From: Strongylocentrotus purpuratus
Taxonomy: Eukaryota; Echinodermata; Echinoidea; Camarodonta; Strongylocentrotidae
Direction of reading: 5' to 3'
Assembly (NCBI RefSeq): GCF_000002235.5
Contig: NW_022145612.1
Location: 14,934,809-14,998,808, forward strand
DNA length: 64,000 bases
The position numbers were made by a program, and so were the translations under genes. A model generated the notes under the pieces. The model was not told the origin of the DNA and made no database searches. It saw nothing but the letters and a program-made list of their open reading frames with translations. How positions within the stretch are numbered: position 1 is the first letter of the stretch; every line of letters begins with the position of its first letter. This document shows, piece after piece, positions 12,301-26,300 of the stretch.

Positions 12301-15211
12301 AAAACAACACAATGTGACACTGACACATCGCAATTGCTTAAGCATTTTCTATTGAATATGTTGTCTTTTTCATTTCATAAAATCATTTTTTTCTACAAAT
12401 TGTGCAAGAAAGTAGAACCATCTTGAAAAGAAATTGATGAAGAGACCATTCAAAACAGTCATATACAGTAGTACAAAACACACACTTCAAAAGTAAAGGC
12501 AGCATTAAAAGGCATAGATCTACAAGTATATAAGCTATAGTTACTGTACAATCAAGGACCTTACACTCTGTAAGCTACTTGTTTGTAATCCAACATTAGT
12601 AATTATGCATAAACCCCCAACACAAATATAAATGAATGGGCAGTGCATTCAAACTCAAAGAGTACAAGATGAAAAAAACCATTAATCCATTTTACACTGT
12701 CATAATAACTATGCATATGTAATAAATGATATGTACATATTTACAACCTGAGCTGCAAAAATATGTATTTTCTAATAAATTCTTGGCACATTTGAAAAAT
12801 CAATTGATTAATGGATTGATTAATTCATCTTTGATTAATTTTATTTTATTGTTATTTATGAACAAAGCTACATGTATGACTTCACAATATATTACAAAAC
12901 AGGTTACGGAAATGCAACAGAAATGAAGCATAAAATAACTGGTATTAACTATTAATGGGATCAGAAAATTAATGGCATATGTTCTAGTCAAACTGAGCCC
13001 CTCAGTACCAGTATTTTTTTGAACAATATATACAAAAGTAACACATCAAGCTTGGTCTAAAGTGTTTAGCAATAGCAAACTGACTGTATTTGAAGTAGTT
13101 ACCGTAATGTGGTTTGTATTATGAAATATCATAAAGGAAAAATAAGCATCTTTACATTGGCAACATGCAGGGCTATGCAAGATCATTCATGAAAATCAGT
13201 TTTGTTGTTGCACTATACATTTTTGATACCGGTCCATCATATTTTGACTGAAACCATGTTGGTAAACTGTAAAACTTGTGGCACTTTTCCAATTAATTTT
13301 CAACCAACCTATAGTTAAAAGTTATTTTGATCAGTTGTACTAAATCTCTTTGCCAATGAGTTTCCTGATGCAAGGGCTGCTACATGTGATAATTTGCTAT
13401 GTTGAACAAGCCTTCAACAGGTTTTCGAAGTTGTCATTATCAAGGCTGAGTGCCTGTACATGTATCTTGAAATGTGCATCAACCTTTGGAAGTTTCAGTA
13501 CACTTTGAGTATGGCCGATTGTACAAAGCAATTTTTCAATGCATGTACTGGTATGGGGATCTGGGCAACATCTATCAGAAATGTTAGCTTATTTTAGATT
13601 TTTTTTTTTTACTTGAAAATTATATTTTTTTCAATCTATTGAATATGAATGAATGACCAATGGTACCTTTTCAAAAAGTACAATGAATACAAAATCATTC
13701 TGTCAAATATTCAGGGTCGTAACATAACATTTCAACATGTAATCACCGTTTCAATGGAATACCTTTTCTACAGGATACAAACAAATGGAATACAAAATCA
13801 TATTTCAGAATGGAACATGCATATTAAGCAAAAAAATTCATGAATAGGCACTCGTGTGATTATGTGAACAAATTTAAGGTGAATACAATTGTTTAAAAAA
13901 GATTGCACAAACATGTTTGGCGAAGCAAAGGTGGGAAAGTGATTGCATATTTCATATGCTTCTGTGTATAACAATCAGTTACACAATGTGTAGAAAATAA
14001 CGATGTGAGATGATCTAAAATTGCAAAGTGATTGCTGCATTTGATTTTGTACACATTATCACTTACTGGTATAGAAGGAGTTTTGCCTCCTATACAATAA
14101 GACAACTGTGCTTTATATTCACACAGACAGGCTCACTTTCTTGAGTTGTGTTTTAAAAAAGGGAAAGTGAATAACCATTCAACATGATGAATACATACAA
14201 CGTTTGACAAAGGATAGAACATACATGTACATGTATCATGATACAGAGTTATATTGTGCCTTACAACTAACATTCAGCGGCTAAACATTTTCTATCAGCT
14301 TTATAAGGTTCTCACTGGCAAGTTTCTCTGATGTTTGTCCACTGAATCAGAGGGTAGACTATTACATGGAATACCAGATGCTTTGCACCTAATGAAATTA
14401 CAAACTAGGGTACCGTATTTCCCGTCTTGAATCTAAAAAGGCTTACCAGTAACATCCTGATCAATAATTCATCCCTACCAGTAAGTGATGTATACATCAA
14501 CCTATTTGACTCGGTTTCAATTCAGTTGAGGTGTATTTCACCCAGTCTACTTCTGGTGTACATCCAAAATATGACCAACATGTCAATTGAAATTCTATCT
14601 TATTGGGAATGCGCTATCTCACCTTTCTAGTTACTACATTAAGTGTTACGATTACAGTCAATTGCATCCTGCAAGAAAAACATGACATGTGCACACATAA
14701 ATATTTCAGATAAACTATCTCTGTTTTCCATCTGGCTATCCAGGCTACGACACATTTACCCCATCACACATACAGCATGTTATATATATCACATGATATA
14801 CCGGTATTAAGATTCTAGGCTTTGGATTGGACAAAACTGGAGGCATGAACTTCATTACTGACTGCTGGGCCTGGGCAGTATGCCATGGATGCAGATGAAT
14901 TCAACAATGTGCAGTGAGACATGGGAACTACTCTTAGTAATCCCCTTCAAGTTGGTTCATTTCGATGTGCATATTTTCGTTTTAAGAATCGACAAATGGG
15001 GATGCGGTATACAAAACAAATATTGACTGCTTATTTTTCAGGAAACAGGCAAAATTATAGCTCCTCGGTTATCTTGAGAGTGCACTTTCTAATGTGCAGT
15101 TTCAAGATCACCTAGGGCAATAGTTTTAACCGTGCCCCTTGTATAATATATACAAATCTGCATATCTTCACATAAAAGAGAGAATCTAGCAGTCTAAATG
15201 ACTAAATAAAT
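6311..15211. other. FBXL7 3'UTR and intergenic DNA
   Basis: About 8.9 kb of AT-rich sequence. Many AATAAA-like hexamers and G/C homopolymers (near 6646, 8022, 10947, 11093, 11741) are present. Small open frames are short, compositionally biased and lack splice or homology support. A long FBXL7 3'UTR may cover part of it; its end cannot be fixed from sequence. Confidence 0.5.
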
Positions 15212-15706
15212 TCACATATCAATTGATGGGGTTTCAGACTTTGTGATAACGATGCCTTTCAAACTGACATCTTCCGCTGCTAGCTCAAAACTGTCGTCGT
15301 CTTCCCTGCGTATGATGACCTCGTATGGACAGCATTCTGTCAACCCCAGACCAGAGCAGATCTTGGCAAAGAACCCCTTCTCCAAATCACGAACACTGTC
15401 CCACCAGCTTTCTAGATGCCAGGACAGTTGTTGAAAAGATGCATAGATTGATAACGATAGCGTGACTAAGAGGAGAATCACGGGCAGGGTGAGGATGAGT
15501 AGAGGACAGATTATCAGTCGGTGGACAAGCGTTCGTTCATCAAAGTAAAGCAGGAATACGTTGTACCATGTCAGGACACCGATATAACCAGTTACACACA
15601 TTGCACACAGAAAGACGAATGGCAAAGACAGTATTGACAACAAAACTATGTGAGGCCCTTCTTGGTAACTGATTGTGAAGGCACTTCTCCGGCAATCAGG
15701 CTTCAT
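15212..15706 (-). CDS. TMEM169: TMEM169-like two-pass membrane protein, short form (164 aa)
   Basis: Single open frame with ATG at 15706 (A at -3) and an in-frame TAA 12 nt upstream, so no longer ORF is contiguous. Two hydrophobic helices lie at about residues 20–43 and 65–92. Family features recalled from vertebrate TMEM169: EGPHIV before the first helix (16–21), LTWYN (45–49), DERT (56–59), WW (101–102), RDLEKGF (106–112) and a CCPY turn (125–128). Vertebrate TMEM169 is about 300 aa, with an extra acidic N-terminal half and a conserved segment that I cannot find upstream on this strand. Either this lineage has a short form, or an N-terminal exon splices to an acceptor near the ATG; the AG just before it has no pyrimidine tract. 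Function of the family is essentially unknown. Confidence 0.8.
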   Translation of the reverse strand: MKPDCRRSAFTISYQEGPHIVLLSILSLPFVFLCAMCVTGYIGVLTWYNVFLLYFDERTLVHRLIICPLLILTLPVILLLVTLSLSIYASFQQLSWHLESWWDSVRDLEKGFFAKICSGLGLTECCPYEVIIRREDDDSFELAAEDVSLKGIVITKSETPSIDM

Positions 15707-18388
15707 CTTTACATTTTAATTCTCCTCCTGTTTGATGATAGTCATGGCCTCACATCCAGGCAATTCTAAACAGAGTCAATGTGGAATAATTTACCCAGCT
15801 TAGTCTTGAATCAAAATATAATCTTCATGTCCTTTCAAGATTCACTTGTCACTCATAATTGTTCATCATGTCCATGCAGATATATTATACCTCTATGTCT
15901 ATGAGTATGACTCTGCACAATTGGAGAACATATTGTTGTCAACAAAATTTCAGTCCAGTCTTGACTTGAGTATATTCAGGCCAACCACTCCAGTCCAGGC
16001 AAGATTTCCATAGTACATGATCATCAATGATCAATATCATTTGGCTTTTGTTGATTAGATGATCGCTTCCTGTCTGAGCTGAGGCTGAGTCTATTTGGAA
16101 ACGCCTCATTAATGCTGATTTATGTCATTTATATTATGACACGACATTTCATCGGTGTCAACCTGGAAAAACGGAATCCCGAAATGAAACAAGCTTTGGA
16201 TCTGACTTGTTAGGCCTCTACTAACATTTTTATCAACAGCTTAGCCTATAAACTTGTAAACACTGCACTGTTTATATGATTACGGTACATACACAGTACA
16301 CATGTACTACTACACGCAAAAATTGCATAGCTTCGATACTGTACTATACCTAAAGGAAACCGCGCGCTGAAAATCAGTCGCGAAGTTTCTATATATACAG
16401 GCTGCCAATTTAAGACCAAATACACTGATCGAATAACCAGCTCCAGAAAGAAAGAAAGTCTCCGTCGCGAAAACCATCGATGAGACCCGCCGCTTCCGAA
16501 TAGAGGCGGCAGATTGAGGGAAGGGGGTACCACCAGCCCATACGCTTGCCCAGGGGCGGCGATCCCGAGGACAGGGGGAGGGAGCACGACCCCCATCTAC
16601 TGAGTGGGGGGGGGGGGGTGGGGTCGTCTCTCCGGAAAATTTGAAAAAGCGCAAACAAAATAAAATGTATAGCAAATACTGACTAAAGACTACAACATTC
16701 TTTTTTCTGGAGGGCCCAAGGGTGCAGCGTTTAGACTAATAAACATGCAATATATCTTCTAGCTCGGTCGCTAGCCTCCCTCGCATAATATCCGTCAAAA
16801 TGTAATGGTATTTTGTTGGTATCACGTATAAGCACAGTTTACAATGTATGTACTATGTGCTACAAAAATGAATATTCCGCTTGCTCTTTTCAATAAGGAG
16901 CCACTATAACATATTGTCTATATATTTGCCAGGCTGATATTTGCCATTTCAACTCCCACAGTGATATCAATATACACGTATATTATGACACAGGCCTAGT
17001 GTGGGAAATAGAAAAATCTCATCCATGCCCAAGCTCCTTACTTAATAAATTTACGTAAAGGTGAAGTGTAAAAAAGGTAGGTATCAGTCGTAAAAACAAG
17101 TTTTCGCACAGAAGACCATCCTAACGGTGTGTCGCCGTGAGAGATGACCCCACCCCCCCCAAAAAAAATCAACACTTAATTGCACACTTTCTTCTCCTAT
17201 TGAAGCCCATGGTTGGATGGAGTTATAACCAAAATGTGTAGGAATCACCTGTTGGAAAGGGAGATCTCCCCCAAAAGGTCCTATAGGGGGCAGCATCCCA
17301 ATGTGCCCATATGGCAACAATAATACATTTTTAAAAGGAATTCAGAATGGATTTTGATTAAACTTGATGGGATGCATTGATCAAGCAGAGGATGATATGA
17401 AATTGTTCTGAATGGTTACTGACTCCTCCAGGGGATGTGGCTTGGGAGTGTAGCACCCCGCCCACCCCCCCCCCCTACAAAAAGATATCTTCTCGTACAT
17501 TTTGGACTTCTTTTCAAAAATGCCATACCAGATTTTAATCACTTGGTAGAGATCATCTTTAGAGGCAAGGGTGATCTAAAATTGTTCAAATGGGGTAAGT
17601 ACCACCAAGGGGAACCTGGGGGCAGCGCCCCCCCCCCAGATTGTCAGTGGCAGTAATTGCACATTTTCTACTCCTTCTTGAAAGGGAAGAAGACCTTAAT
17701 TTGTTTGAATGGGATACATGTCCGTGCAGGAGACTTGGGAGAAGCAGATGTCCCTATGCACTGTTCCAATGAATCCCATTTTCCTGGTGCAAAGAAAGGG
17801 AATGAAAGCTCGATACCTTAATGCGAGGTTCTTATACTTTCATCGGCTCAGGTGAGCATATAAGGTCCGTGGAACTATTGTTGAAAATATATTCATAAAC
17901 AATTATCGCCTAGTGGCTGTGATGGTTGAGGCAAATCACTGGTTCCTGGGATCAACATGACAATGGAATTAGATTTTGGGGTCTATTATGCTGTTTCTTA
18001 TAAGTTGTTGCTGTTCATAGTCTTTTTAAATGACATTGATTTGAAGTTCATCGTTAATCAAACAGTTTACTGGTATAAGTATTATTTCGTAATTCTTATA
18101 CACGTATGAAGGTTCCCATAACGGAAGGGAAGGGGGTAAAAACATTGCCGCAATGAGCTAGTATCGGGTGTCATGGGGGTGCGACCCCCCCCCCCCGGAA
18201 CATGAGAACCTCGAGCTTTATCAGGCCGAACTGAAAATGTAAACAACAATTTTAGAATGTCTGCCTGGTTTTGATTCTTAACTGGCTAAATTTGTTATGA
18301 TTCCATCTTGATTATGTCACTCTCATGATCAGAGACACGAAAGAAATCAGGATCGAATTGAGACAAAGAGGAGATTGTGGGGATTATG
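15707..18388. other. Intergenic DNA with G/C tracts and degenerate repeats
   Basis: Contains the TMEM169-like gene's 5' side, then sequence with many G/C runs. Two related stretches, near 17178–17207 (after a C/A tract) and 17651–17682, share a TAATTGCACA-x-TTTCT-x-CTCCT core and look like diverged copies of one repeat about 475 bp apart. The overlapping minus-strand frames at 16246–16675 cover a G-rich tract and are not convincing genes. Confidence 0.45.
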
Positions 18389-18650
18389 CAGAGGCGGATC
18401 CAGGATTTGCCGATAGGGTGGGGGGGGGGGGGGCCTAAAATTTGAAAATCCGTTTTAGTCCCCGGTAATTTGAAAATCGCGCAGACCGTTATTTTCGCTC
18501 AGTGGGGAGGGGGGAGGGGGTAGTATGAGCACTAACTAAACATAATTATATAAAACACAATTTTTAAATATTTTTAAAATTATTATTACGAAGCAAAGTC
18601 CAGGGGGGGGGGCCTGTCGCCCCCCCTCCCCCTCCGTGGATCCACACCTG
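18389..18650. mobile_element. Decayed hAT-like MITE
   Basis: Left end CAGAGGCGGATCCAGGATTT and right end reading (reverse complement) CAGGTGTGGATCCACGG are imperfect TIRs with long G/C runs just inside. They match the ends of the better-preserved element at 51613–51701. Flanking 8-mers (GGATTATG, AATCATGT) do not form a clean duplication, so the element is old or the boundary is shifted. Confidence 0.5.
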
Positions 18651-20393
18651 AATCATGTATATCATTGGAGTTTTCAAACGTCTGGGGACCTAACACTACG
18701 TAGTGTTAGAGTTCATTGAGACCCTCTTTGGTGCAACCGAAGCTTATATGGGTGCCACAGAACTTGAAAATGGCGGGAAAAGGTGGGATGCATCAAGGAG
18801 CTCTAGGTAGGATTCTTGGAGGCATCGACCCTCAGTCTTAATTTTCGGGAGCCACGTGCGCGTTATCTATCTGGTCCGGATAGATATAATAATTTTCCAA
18901 ATATATCAATTAGTAGGTGGTTTCTCGGCAAGATGTATCATCACGTATTAGTCAAAACATATTCTTTCACATTATTGGTAATAAGAGCTTCCATTTCATT
19001 TTTTGAGAGGGGGGCGTTTCCGAAACTGGAGTTTACCTTTCATTGGTTTTAAATATTATTCCACTTATTCAAACTTCTCGTTAAAGTACTCTTCCCTATA
19101 CTTTTTTATTTGATTTTTTAGTAGGTACCTTCTATATCAACATGAATCACTTTTAAAAATTAGGATAACAAATCATTACATTTTTGACACTCATCAAATT
19201 GACGAGTAATTATTTACATGTTATTTTATACGGTATGTACAACTCGAATCGTACGTGATCGTGAAACAAGAATATGAGCGTCAATTTGCTACGGACCTAA
19301 AATAGTTTTCTGGAGTTTTGACATGGTGTATTAGAGCTCGTATGGATGCCCCAGAATCCCAAGTCAACAACTAGGAAATTTCTTTCATATGTCGCTGAGC
19401 TTGAGAGTGAGAAGCCTGTTTTATAGCCATAGCTAGGTGAGTATTGCTAATCGTGTTGCACGTAAGCGCAGTCTCCATGTACTGTTTACGTGTGCGTGCA
19501 CTGCACTGCTCGGATCTCAGCTACAGCTCACATGCAGTGTGCAGTGCAGTGGTAGTGCACGTCTACGTCTATGCTGGTACTAGTCAAAAGCCTTTTCAGC
19601 AACTAAACGAGGATATTGTGGTGTGGTGTCTCTCATAGTGGTCATGATTGATTAGTGCATAGTGCGTAGTGCAGTGTTGTTGTGCATTCAAGTTCAGGCT
19701 AGACAGACAAAAACCTTCTGGTTTGTGGAATTCTGTGAAGAGTGATCCATCCTTCGTAATAATTTGATTTGTATGAACTTGGTTGGTTGGTCCTCCAAAA
19801 ATAAAAAACTTGTCTGACTCTGAGTCTGAGGCATGAGGTTTAACTGGAGGTGCGGCGTGGATAGTCTAGATGTATCTAGGGACAAGGGGGGGGGGGGGAG
19901 GACGTCTGGCAATTTTCAATTTGACATGGTCAGTGTGGGTGACAGCCTCCGGTTTAAGCTGGTTCCAATCACGCACTGTTTTCATGAATTGATTTCGCGA
20001 ATGTGTCTGTTCTTGAGTGGGTTTGTTGAAATTGCCTGTTTATATGTATGCCCTCTTCTATCTCTGGTCGTTTTACTTTTAGGTTGGGTGTAGTCTTGAA
20101 CGCGGAAAATAACAAACAGAATTGCAAAAGTTTGGTCTAGTTGCGGAAGTTGCCTCCTAAACTTCGATAGAAGTTTTCTCTGCCTTTTCATCATGTTTCA
20201 TATTCAGGGGTTAGAGAACAGCACTAGCACTGCCACTGCCTTACCAAAAAGAGAAACTATTTGCTGTTACAGAGTTACTAATCACTGCTTAATGATGACA
20301 TGACACAGGTCTGCTTAGTTTAATAATTCCAGCATCATTGATGGAGCATGTCATTTTCCATTCATGTTATTACTTCTCTCTTTATTTTACAAG
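18651..20393. other. Region upstream of MLX
   Basis: Presumably contains the MLX promoter and a noncoding first exon, because a good acceptor (pyrimidine tract, then ACAAG) ends at 20393 before the ATG exon. The first exon itself cannot be placed. Short frames at 19444–20194 on both strands have no recognisable content. Confidence 0.4.
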
Positions 20394-23300
20394 GTAGACC
20401 TGGAAATCAACTGTAAGCATGGCTAACCAAGATTCAAGCTTCACAGATTCCAGTTTTGATACAAGTGAGTTTCATCCTCCCAAAAAAAATTGTACTTCTG
20501 TTATTCAAGTGAGAAATGAAAGATTAATTAATGAAATAATTTTTCCTTCATGGCAGTGAAAAAAATACACGGGGGCTTGGGGCGAAATAGCCCCCGAAAT
20601 GCCCAAAAGAGCCCCCCAAAATCAGAAAAGAGCCCTGTAAATTTGCATAGAGCTCAATGCAAAACAAATTTTAGAAAGTTATTTTCATGCAGGCAAGCTT
20701 GAAAAGTAGCCCCCGAAAAAGAAATATTATTTTTTTCGCTGCTTCATGGCTACATTATTCATGTCAGAAATTTTCAGTTTATTCCATTAGAATCATGTAC
20801 ATGAAGTACTGCACAATAACAGTACTTACATGTAAAGCCAATTATTATTTTAGCCTCACATGACATTTCACCTTTTCACTGTACATTTCATACCCTGGAT
20901 AATTATGAAAAAGTATCTTTATAGGTTTAATATGCTTCATTTACTTTTTAAATCAGGTTTGTCTACTGAAAGTGGAAGCCAACTTGCATTATGAACACTA
21001 ATTTAGAATATTTGCAGACAATACATATTGACCCTCTTAATCACTCACTTTCATTGTAATCATTTGCAATGAAAAGGAAAGTTATGTTTAAAACATCATG
21101 TTAATTTCTTTCTCATGAAGTTGAGATTAGATTTAATGATGCTTATTTTGTATCTCCATTTTATCTTTCCTTTGAAGGTTTCCCAGATGATTCTAGTGTG
21201 AGGAGTAGTCTATCAAGACAGAACAGTGTTACCGGAATGTCAGGTACAAACACTGTCTTTAGTTATTATTACACCTTTTCAATGTAGTGCTGTAGCCGAA
21301 CCGCCGAACCGAACGGAAGTTCGCCGAACATGGCACTTCCGAACCGAACCGAACCGAACCGAACCGAACGCAAAGGCCTGGTTCGGATGTTCGGCAGAAA
21401 AATGTAAATGTTTTTGCAAGCTAATAAACATGTCATTTTGTACCTAATTTTCATGTCATGATTGCTCATTTTATATTTACTTTTTTCCCTTTTTCCGCCT
21501 TTGTGATTTATGCTTATCCAGTGGTGGTCGCGACTTCACTGGCGCAATTTAAATCCCAAATCCTGACCACGCTACGTCGCGATCGCAAGCCATAAACAAG
21601 AATACATGTGCGTGATTAAAAACAACTTCAGCTCAAATCCATTCAACAAAAAAATAATATTTTAATTGTAACAATATCGGACAAATTTTATAATATAAAT
21701 AATGAAATAAATATATATTATAGTATGGTATTTATTTATTCAGGAAAAATAGGGATTTCATATTTTTCCTATTGAAAATAAAAACTTATCAAAAACAGTT
21801 ATTGACGAGCCTGCATGAGTCTCTATTTAAGATGGCAGCTTTCATGACTCTAACATTAGACAATAACCGTCTCGGAAAATCTTTACAAAATATTATTTAT
21901 TGACAAATTAAAAACATGATTCTTTTAAAATGAAAATAAAACACGATTCAAGACGGAAATACGAATGTAAGTAGTATTTTTCTTCACAAATAATTACGTT
22001 TAGAGCAGTTTTTAATGTGAAATTCGTGCTGGTCGGAAGCAGTGTGCAGAAGTCCTCCGTGCTGGTCGGGCCCGGCAGGCAGGCCGACCCGCCCAGTGCC
22101 GACCGCCGTGGCTATAACGCTGCTTGCTATTATATTACCGAACCCCGAACCGAACCAAGTTCGGGTGAAAAATTGCCGAACTCTGCCGAACCGAACCGAA
22201 CACGAACATAGCGTCTGACTTACAGCACTATTTCAATGTCATAGTCCTAAATGTAATGACATACATGGAGTAACAGGAGATAAGATGACCTTTTCACAAG
22301 CTGTTTGGATTTGCAATGAAGTTCAATTTTTCTTTGCAGCTCCTTAGAGCTTTCCAGAAGTTGGACTCTCCACTCCTTTGCCTATTTCTCTGTGTGAATT
22401 TATACCACTAGATGTTTGAAACCCATTGTGACTTTACTATTTAAAAGGTGATACTGCCCAGTATCAGAGGGCATCTGTAGAAACTAGAATCTAAGCCTTG
22501 TATTATTATATTATTCCATACTAATTGAATCTTGTAATTAAATTGCTATTCTCTATAGTAGACTTTGATATCATTGCAGAACTGTAAAAAAAATAACATA
22601 ATGAACATGTGTTTAATATAAAGTGTCTACATGATGAGAGTAAAAAGAAATTTTACCAGAAGGAAATAAAACTTTGAAGGAAATATTATAATTCAGATCT
22701 TACTTTTGTCCTCCTATTAATATGTTGTAGATGATGACGATGAGGCAGAGGCATATAAGAGCTACAAAGACAGAAGAAGGAATGCTCATACTGCCGCTGA
22801 GCAGAAAAGAAGAGATGCCATCAAGGTATATATTCTTTTCTCACAACTCATAATGTACTTTCATTGATAAAACAGGATTTTTTAAATAATACTGCAGATA
22901 AGTCATAAAAATGAATACTCATTATGAATTTAGAATAGATGGATCTCCTTCAACTAAAGCTTTGATATTGAAAAATGGTCAATTATAGCACACATTATTG
23001 TTAAATTCCTTTCTTAACATATTCCAGAAATTGAATTCCCTGTAGGTTACTGTACATGCGCTCTGTCATATTGTGCTTTCTTTACTACTGTTTTGGTGGC
23101 AGCACTAATAAAGCCTTTGGCTTTCCTAGCTGTCTCCACATTCATATATATTTTTATTGTTGTATTCTATTGCATTGTTAGAAAGGATATGAAGACCTGC
23201 AGCTGATCGTTCCTACGTGCCAACAGCCTGATCAAGTTGGATCACAGAAACTCAGTAAAGCTACCGTCCTGCAGAGATGTAAGTTATATCTTTCTTTATA

Positions 23301-26300
23301 CAATCAAACCTGCTTTAGTGACCACCTGTCTACAAAGACCACATTTTTTGTTTCCCCTTGAAAATGGTTTCTCAATGAAACATGTACTAAAGGAACCTGT
23401 CTACAAAGACCACGTTTTGTGTTTCCCTTGGGCGGTCGCTATAGACAGGTTTGACTGTATTTGGAGAAAGTACTTATTAACAAGGATGCCAGTTTTCAGG
23501 CTATTGCTTAAATTCAAAACCTTTTTTATGCCTATCTGTTGCATGCCTTTTCAGGCTTTTATTTGTAGTGAGCAGAATGTATGGGGCAACAACATGTCTC
23601 TTTTGAGGCTCATTAAGTAAAAGCAACTGGCATGATGGCATCCCTGTATAGACCAGTTGGTAGATACAACCTGCGGATGAGCTGACAAGGGTCATTTGTG
23701 ATAAAATTGTTAAACCCACCGAGATGAATACATGCTCATGTTATGTAATCATTATTAGTTTGTGCACATACGGTACATTCTATAATACAAGAGGGCAAAT
23801 AAAAGCTATTCATGAAGCACATACATGACTTTGGCATTGATTATTCTAAAATACACAAAGTGAGACTTCCCCACAAGTAAAAGATCTGTTGATATTTGGG
23901 GTCATTTGTCCCATGTGCTAACTACGAAATGGTCTATTAAGAGAACATATCTGTTTTTTGTAATAAACTTGTCATTTCATACATTTATATCCAATACAGC
24001 ATAACAATCAACATTGCAATTTACAAAGTTGGATCTAGGGTTTGGCAAAGTGTTGATAAAAATTATACAATTTTCGCTCTTTCATCCAGGTTCCTGGTGT
24101 ATATTTAATATTTGGCTGGTGTGCTTAATAACGGATATCGTGTGCCTAAAATTGCTAAAGAACTAACAATTTACCAATATAATTATATTCATGTGGACAC
24201 ATCCCTAAATATTTAAAAATGAGAATGAAATACTACTGTACTTCATTATCAAGATGTGTAAAATATTTTTTTTCTTCTTCCAGCCATCGATTACATCCAG
24301 TATCTGATTCAACAGAAGAAGAAGCAGGAAGATGAATTGGAGGCTCTCAGGAAAGAAGTCATGGCACTCAAAATTATGAAAGCGTGAGTATTGTGTTTTT
24401 TTTCTCTCTTTTTGAATCTTTTAAGTCTATTTCTATCTATTTTTTTCAACTGCCTAATATTCAATGTAAATAAATGAGCAGTTGTTTTTCGAATGAGATG
24501 ACACAAACATAATGGCTTTTGACCCACAATCATTACTTCGGCCCAAAATTGGTATAAGAGGATTTTGACAATATTTATGAAAAGCCTGCTGTTCAGTCAT
24601 CCTTGGCAGCACAATTATGAGATAACACAAACACAATGGCTTTTGTCCCACATTCATTACTTCAGCCCAAAGCTGGTACAAGAGGATTTTGACAATACAT
24701 TTTGAAAAGCCTGCTGTTCAGTCATCCTTGGCCGTACAATAATGAAAATGACATCATTATACAAAGTCTTAGTTCTTCTTTACAATGAAATATGATTAAA
24801 GGTCACATTTATTATAACTCTTTAATTAGAAGCTACCAAAGTTGCGTACACTTTTTTTGATATGCACTGTATCATTGTATGTGTTACCCTTCCCAATATT
24901 TCCTATTACCCAGCTAATGTAACTAAGGATCAGACGTTCTTCTATGCACCTGCCCAGGTGCAGAAATAATCCTTCCATGTTTTGGCCATTGATTGAAACA
25001 AAACATGTTTATTGTTGTTAATATATATCTTATTCTAATTCTGCATTCTTACAAGAAAAAAATGAGGACATTTAAGACATTGAATAGTATTCATATAGAT
25101 GTGCAACCCAAGAAATATTCTGAATTCCTTGAATAGTATTTTGTTATCACTTATCACTAATTATACAAAGCTATGCCCCATTTTCTATTCATACTCTAGG
25201 GGTCTCTAGCCCCTAAACAGAGCATAGCTTCTCACGCCCATTAGCCTTTGAGTGCCTTTCATGTTTTAGGGAGGACAGTCTATGTATTCTAAATCATTGA
25301 TCTTTATACTTTTAATTTTGTTGATCAGTAACTATGAGCAGATTGTCAAGGCGCATCAGAACACACCAGGCCGTGGTCAGAACCAGGTGTCAGACCAAGT
25401 CAAGTTCAGTGTGGTAAGTTATATGGTTGATAACACATGCTATGGTAACAATCGCTATTCAGTCATTTTTGTACTTCAGCTATGGTTCCAAAACTCTACC
25501 TGACCCAAAACCTAGACTCAAACCCCATTTCAAAAAAAGCCTTAATGTAAATCTTTGATGAAATATATTCTGAAACAACTATCACCTGTGCATGTTTGAA
25601 AATTGAAAGCATGCTTACTCATGCTATTTATTGGAATGGATTAGGTGTTACGAGAGTACCATTACATAAAATATGATTTAGAAATGATCTGCAATATTTG
25701 AAGATATTCAACTTAATCCATTGGCTACCGAGTCATCTCATTCCCATAGACTTAGTACAGAAACCACCTGGTTCCCGCAGCTTGTGGATTAATAAATTTC
25801 TAAGATAACCGTAAACCAGGGCTTGACATTAACATGGACCCCAAATTGAACTTGATTGAATTGCACCTAAAAGTTATATTGTACAACCAAATATTAGTAT
25901 ACACACTTGTACTTGTTGATATTTTATATTTTAACCCGTGTATATTGCTTTGATGACAGTTTAAAGCGATCATGGATGCCCAGTTCCAGACCTTCAATGC
26001 CTCTATATCTGTCGCTAGTTTTGCAGAGCTTTCGGCATGTGTATTCAGCTGGCTAGAGGAGTACTGCAAGCCTCAGGTTAGTTTCATCCTGGTTACAACA
26101 GAATTAATTTATTAGCTATTCTCTCATGTGAATCACAGTCATACTCTGCTTTCAATTACATTGATTTAGTGTTTTGTCATGAAGAGAAATGTAATTAAAG
26201 GGATCCGGTAACTTTGTCTCAGATTCTGAAACAAAATTCTGGATTTAGCTCATGATGCAATGATAATTATAAACCTTTAGGTCAGCCAGGAACCCCATGA

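Noticed and set aside
16246..16675. Three overlapping minus-strand frames
   Set aside because: They overlap in different frames across a G/C tract, with no codon bias or known domain.
19694..20194. Frames on both strands upstream of MLX
   Set aside because: Mutually overlapping and compositionally random; more likely MLX promoter/5'UTR DNA.
21296..22207. CCGAA repeats as interstitial telomere
   Set aside because: The metazoan telomere motif is TTAGGG, and the arrays sit symmetrically inside a transposon with TIRs.
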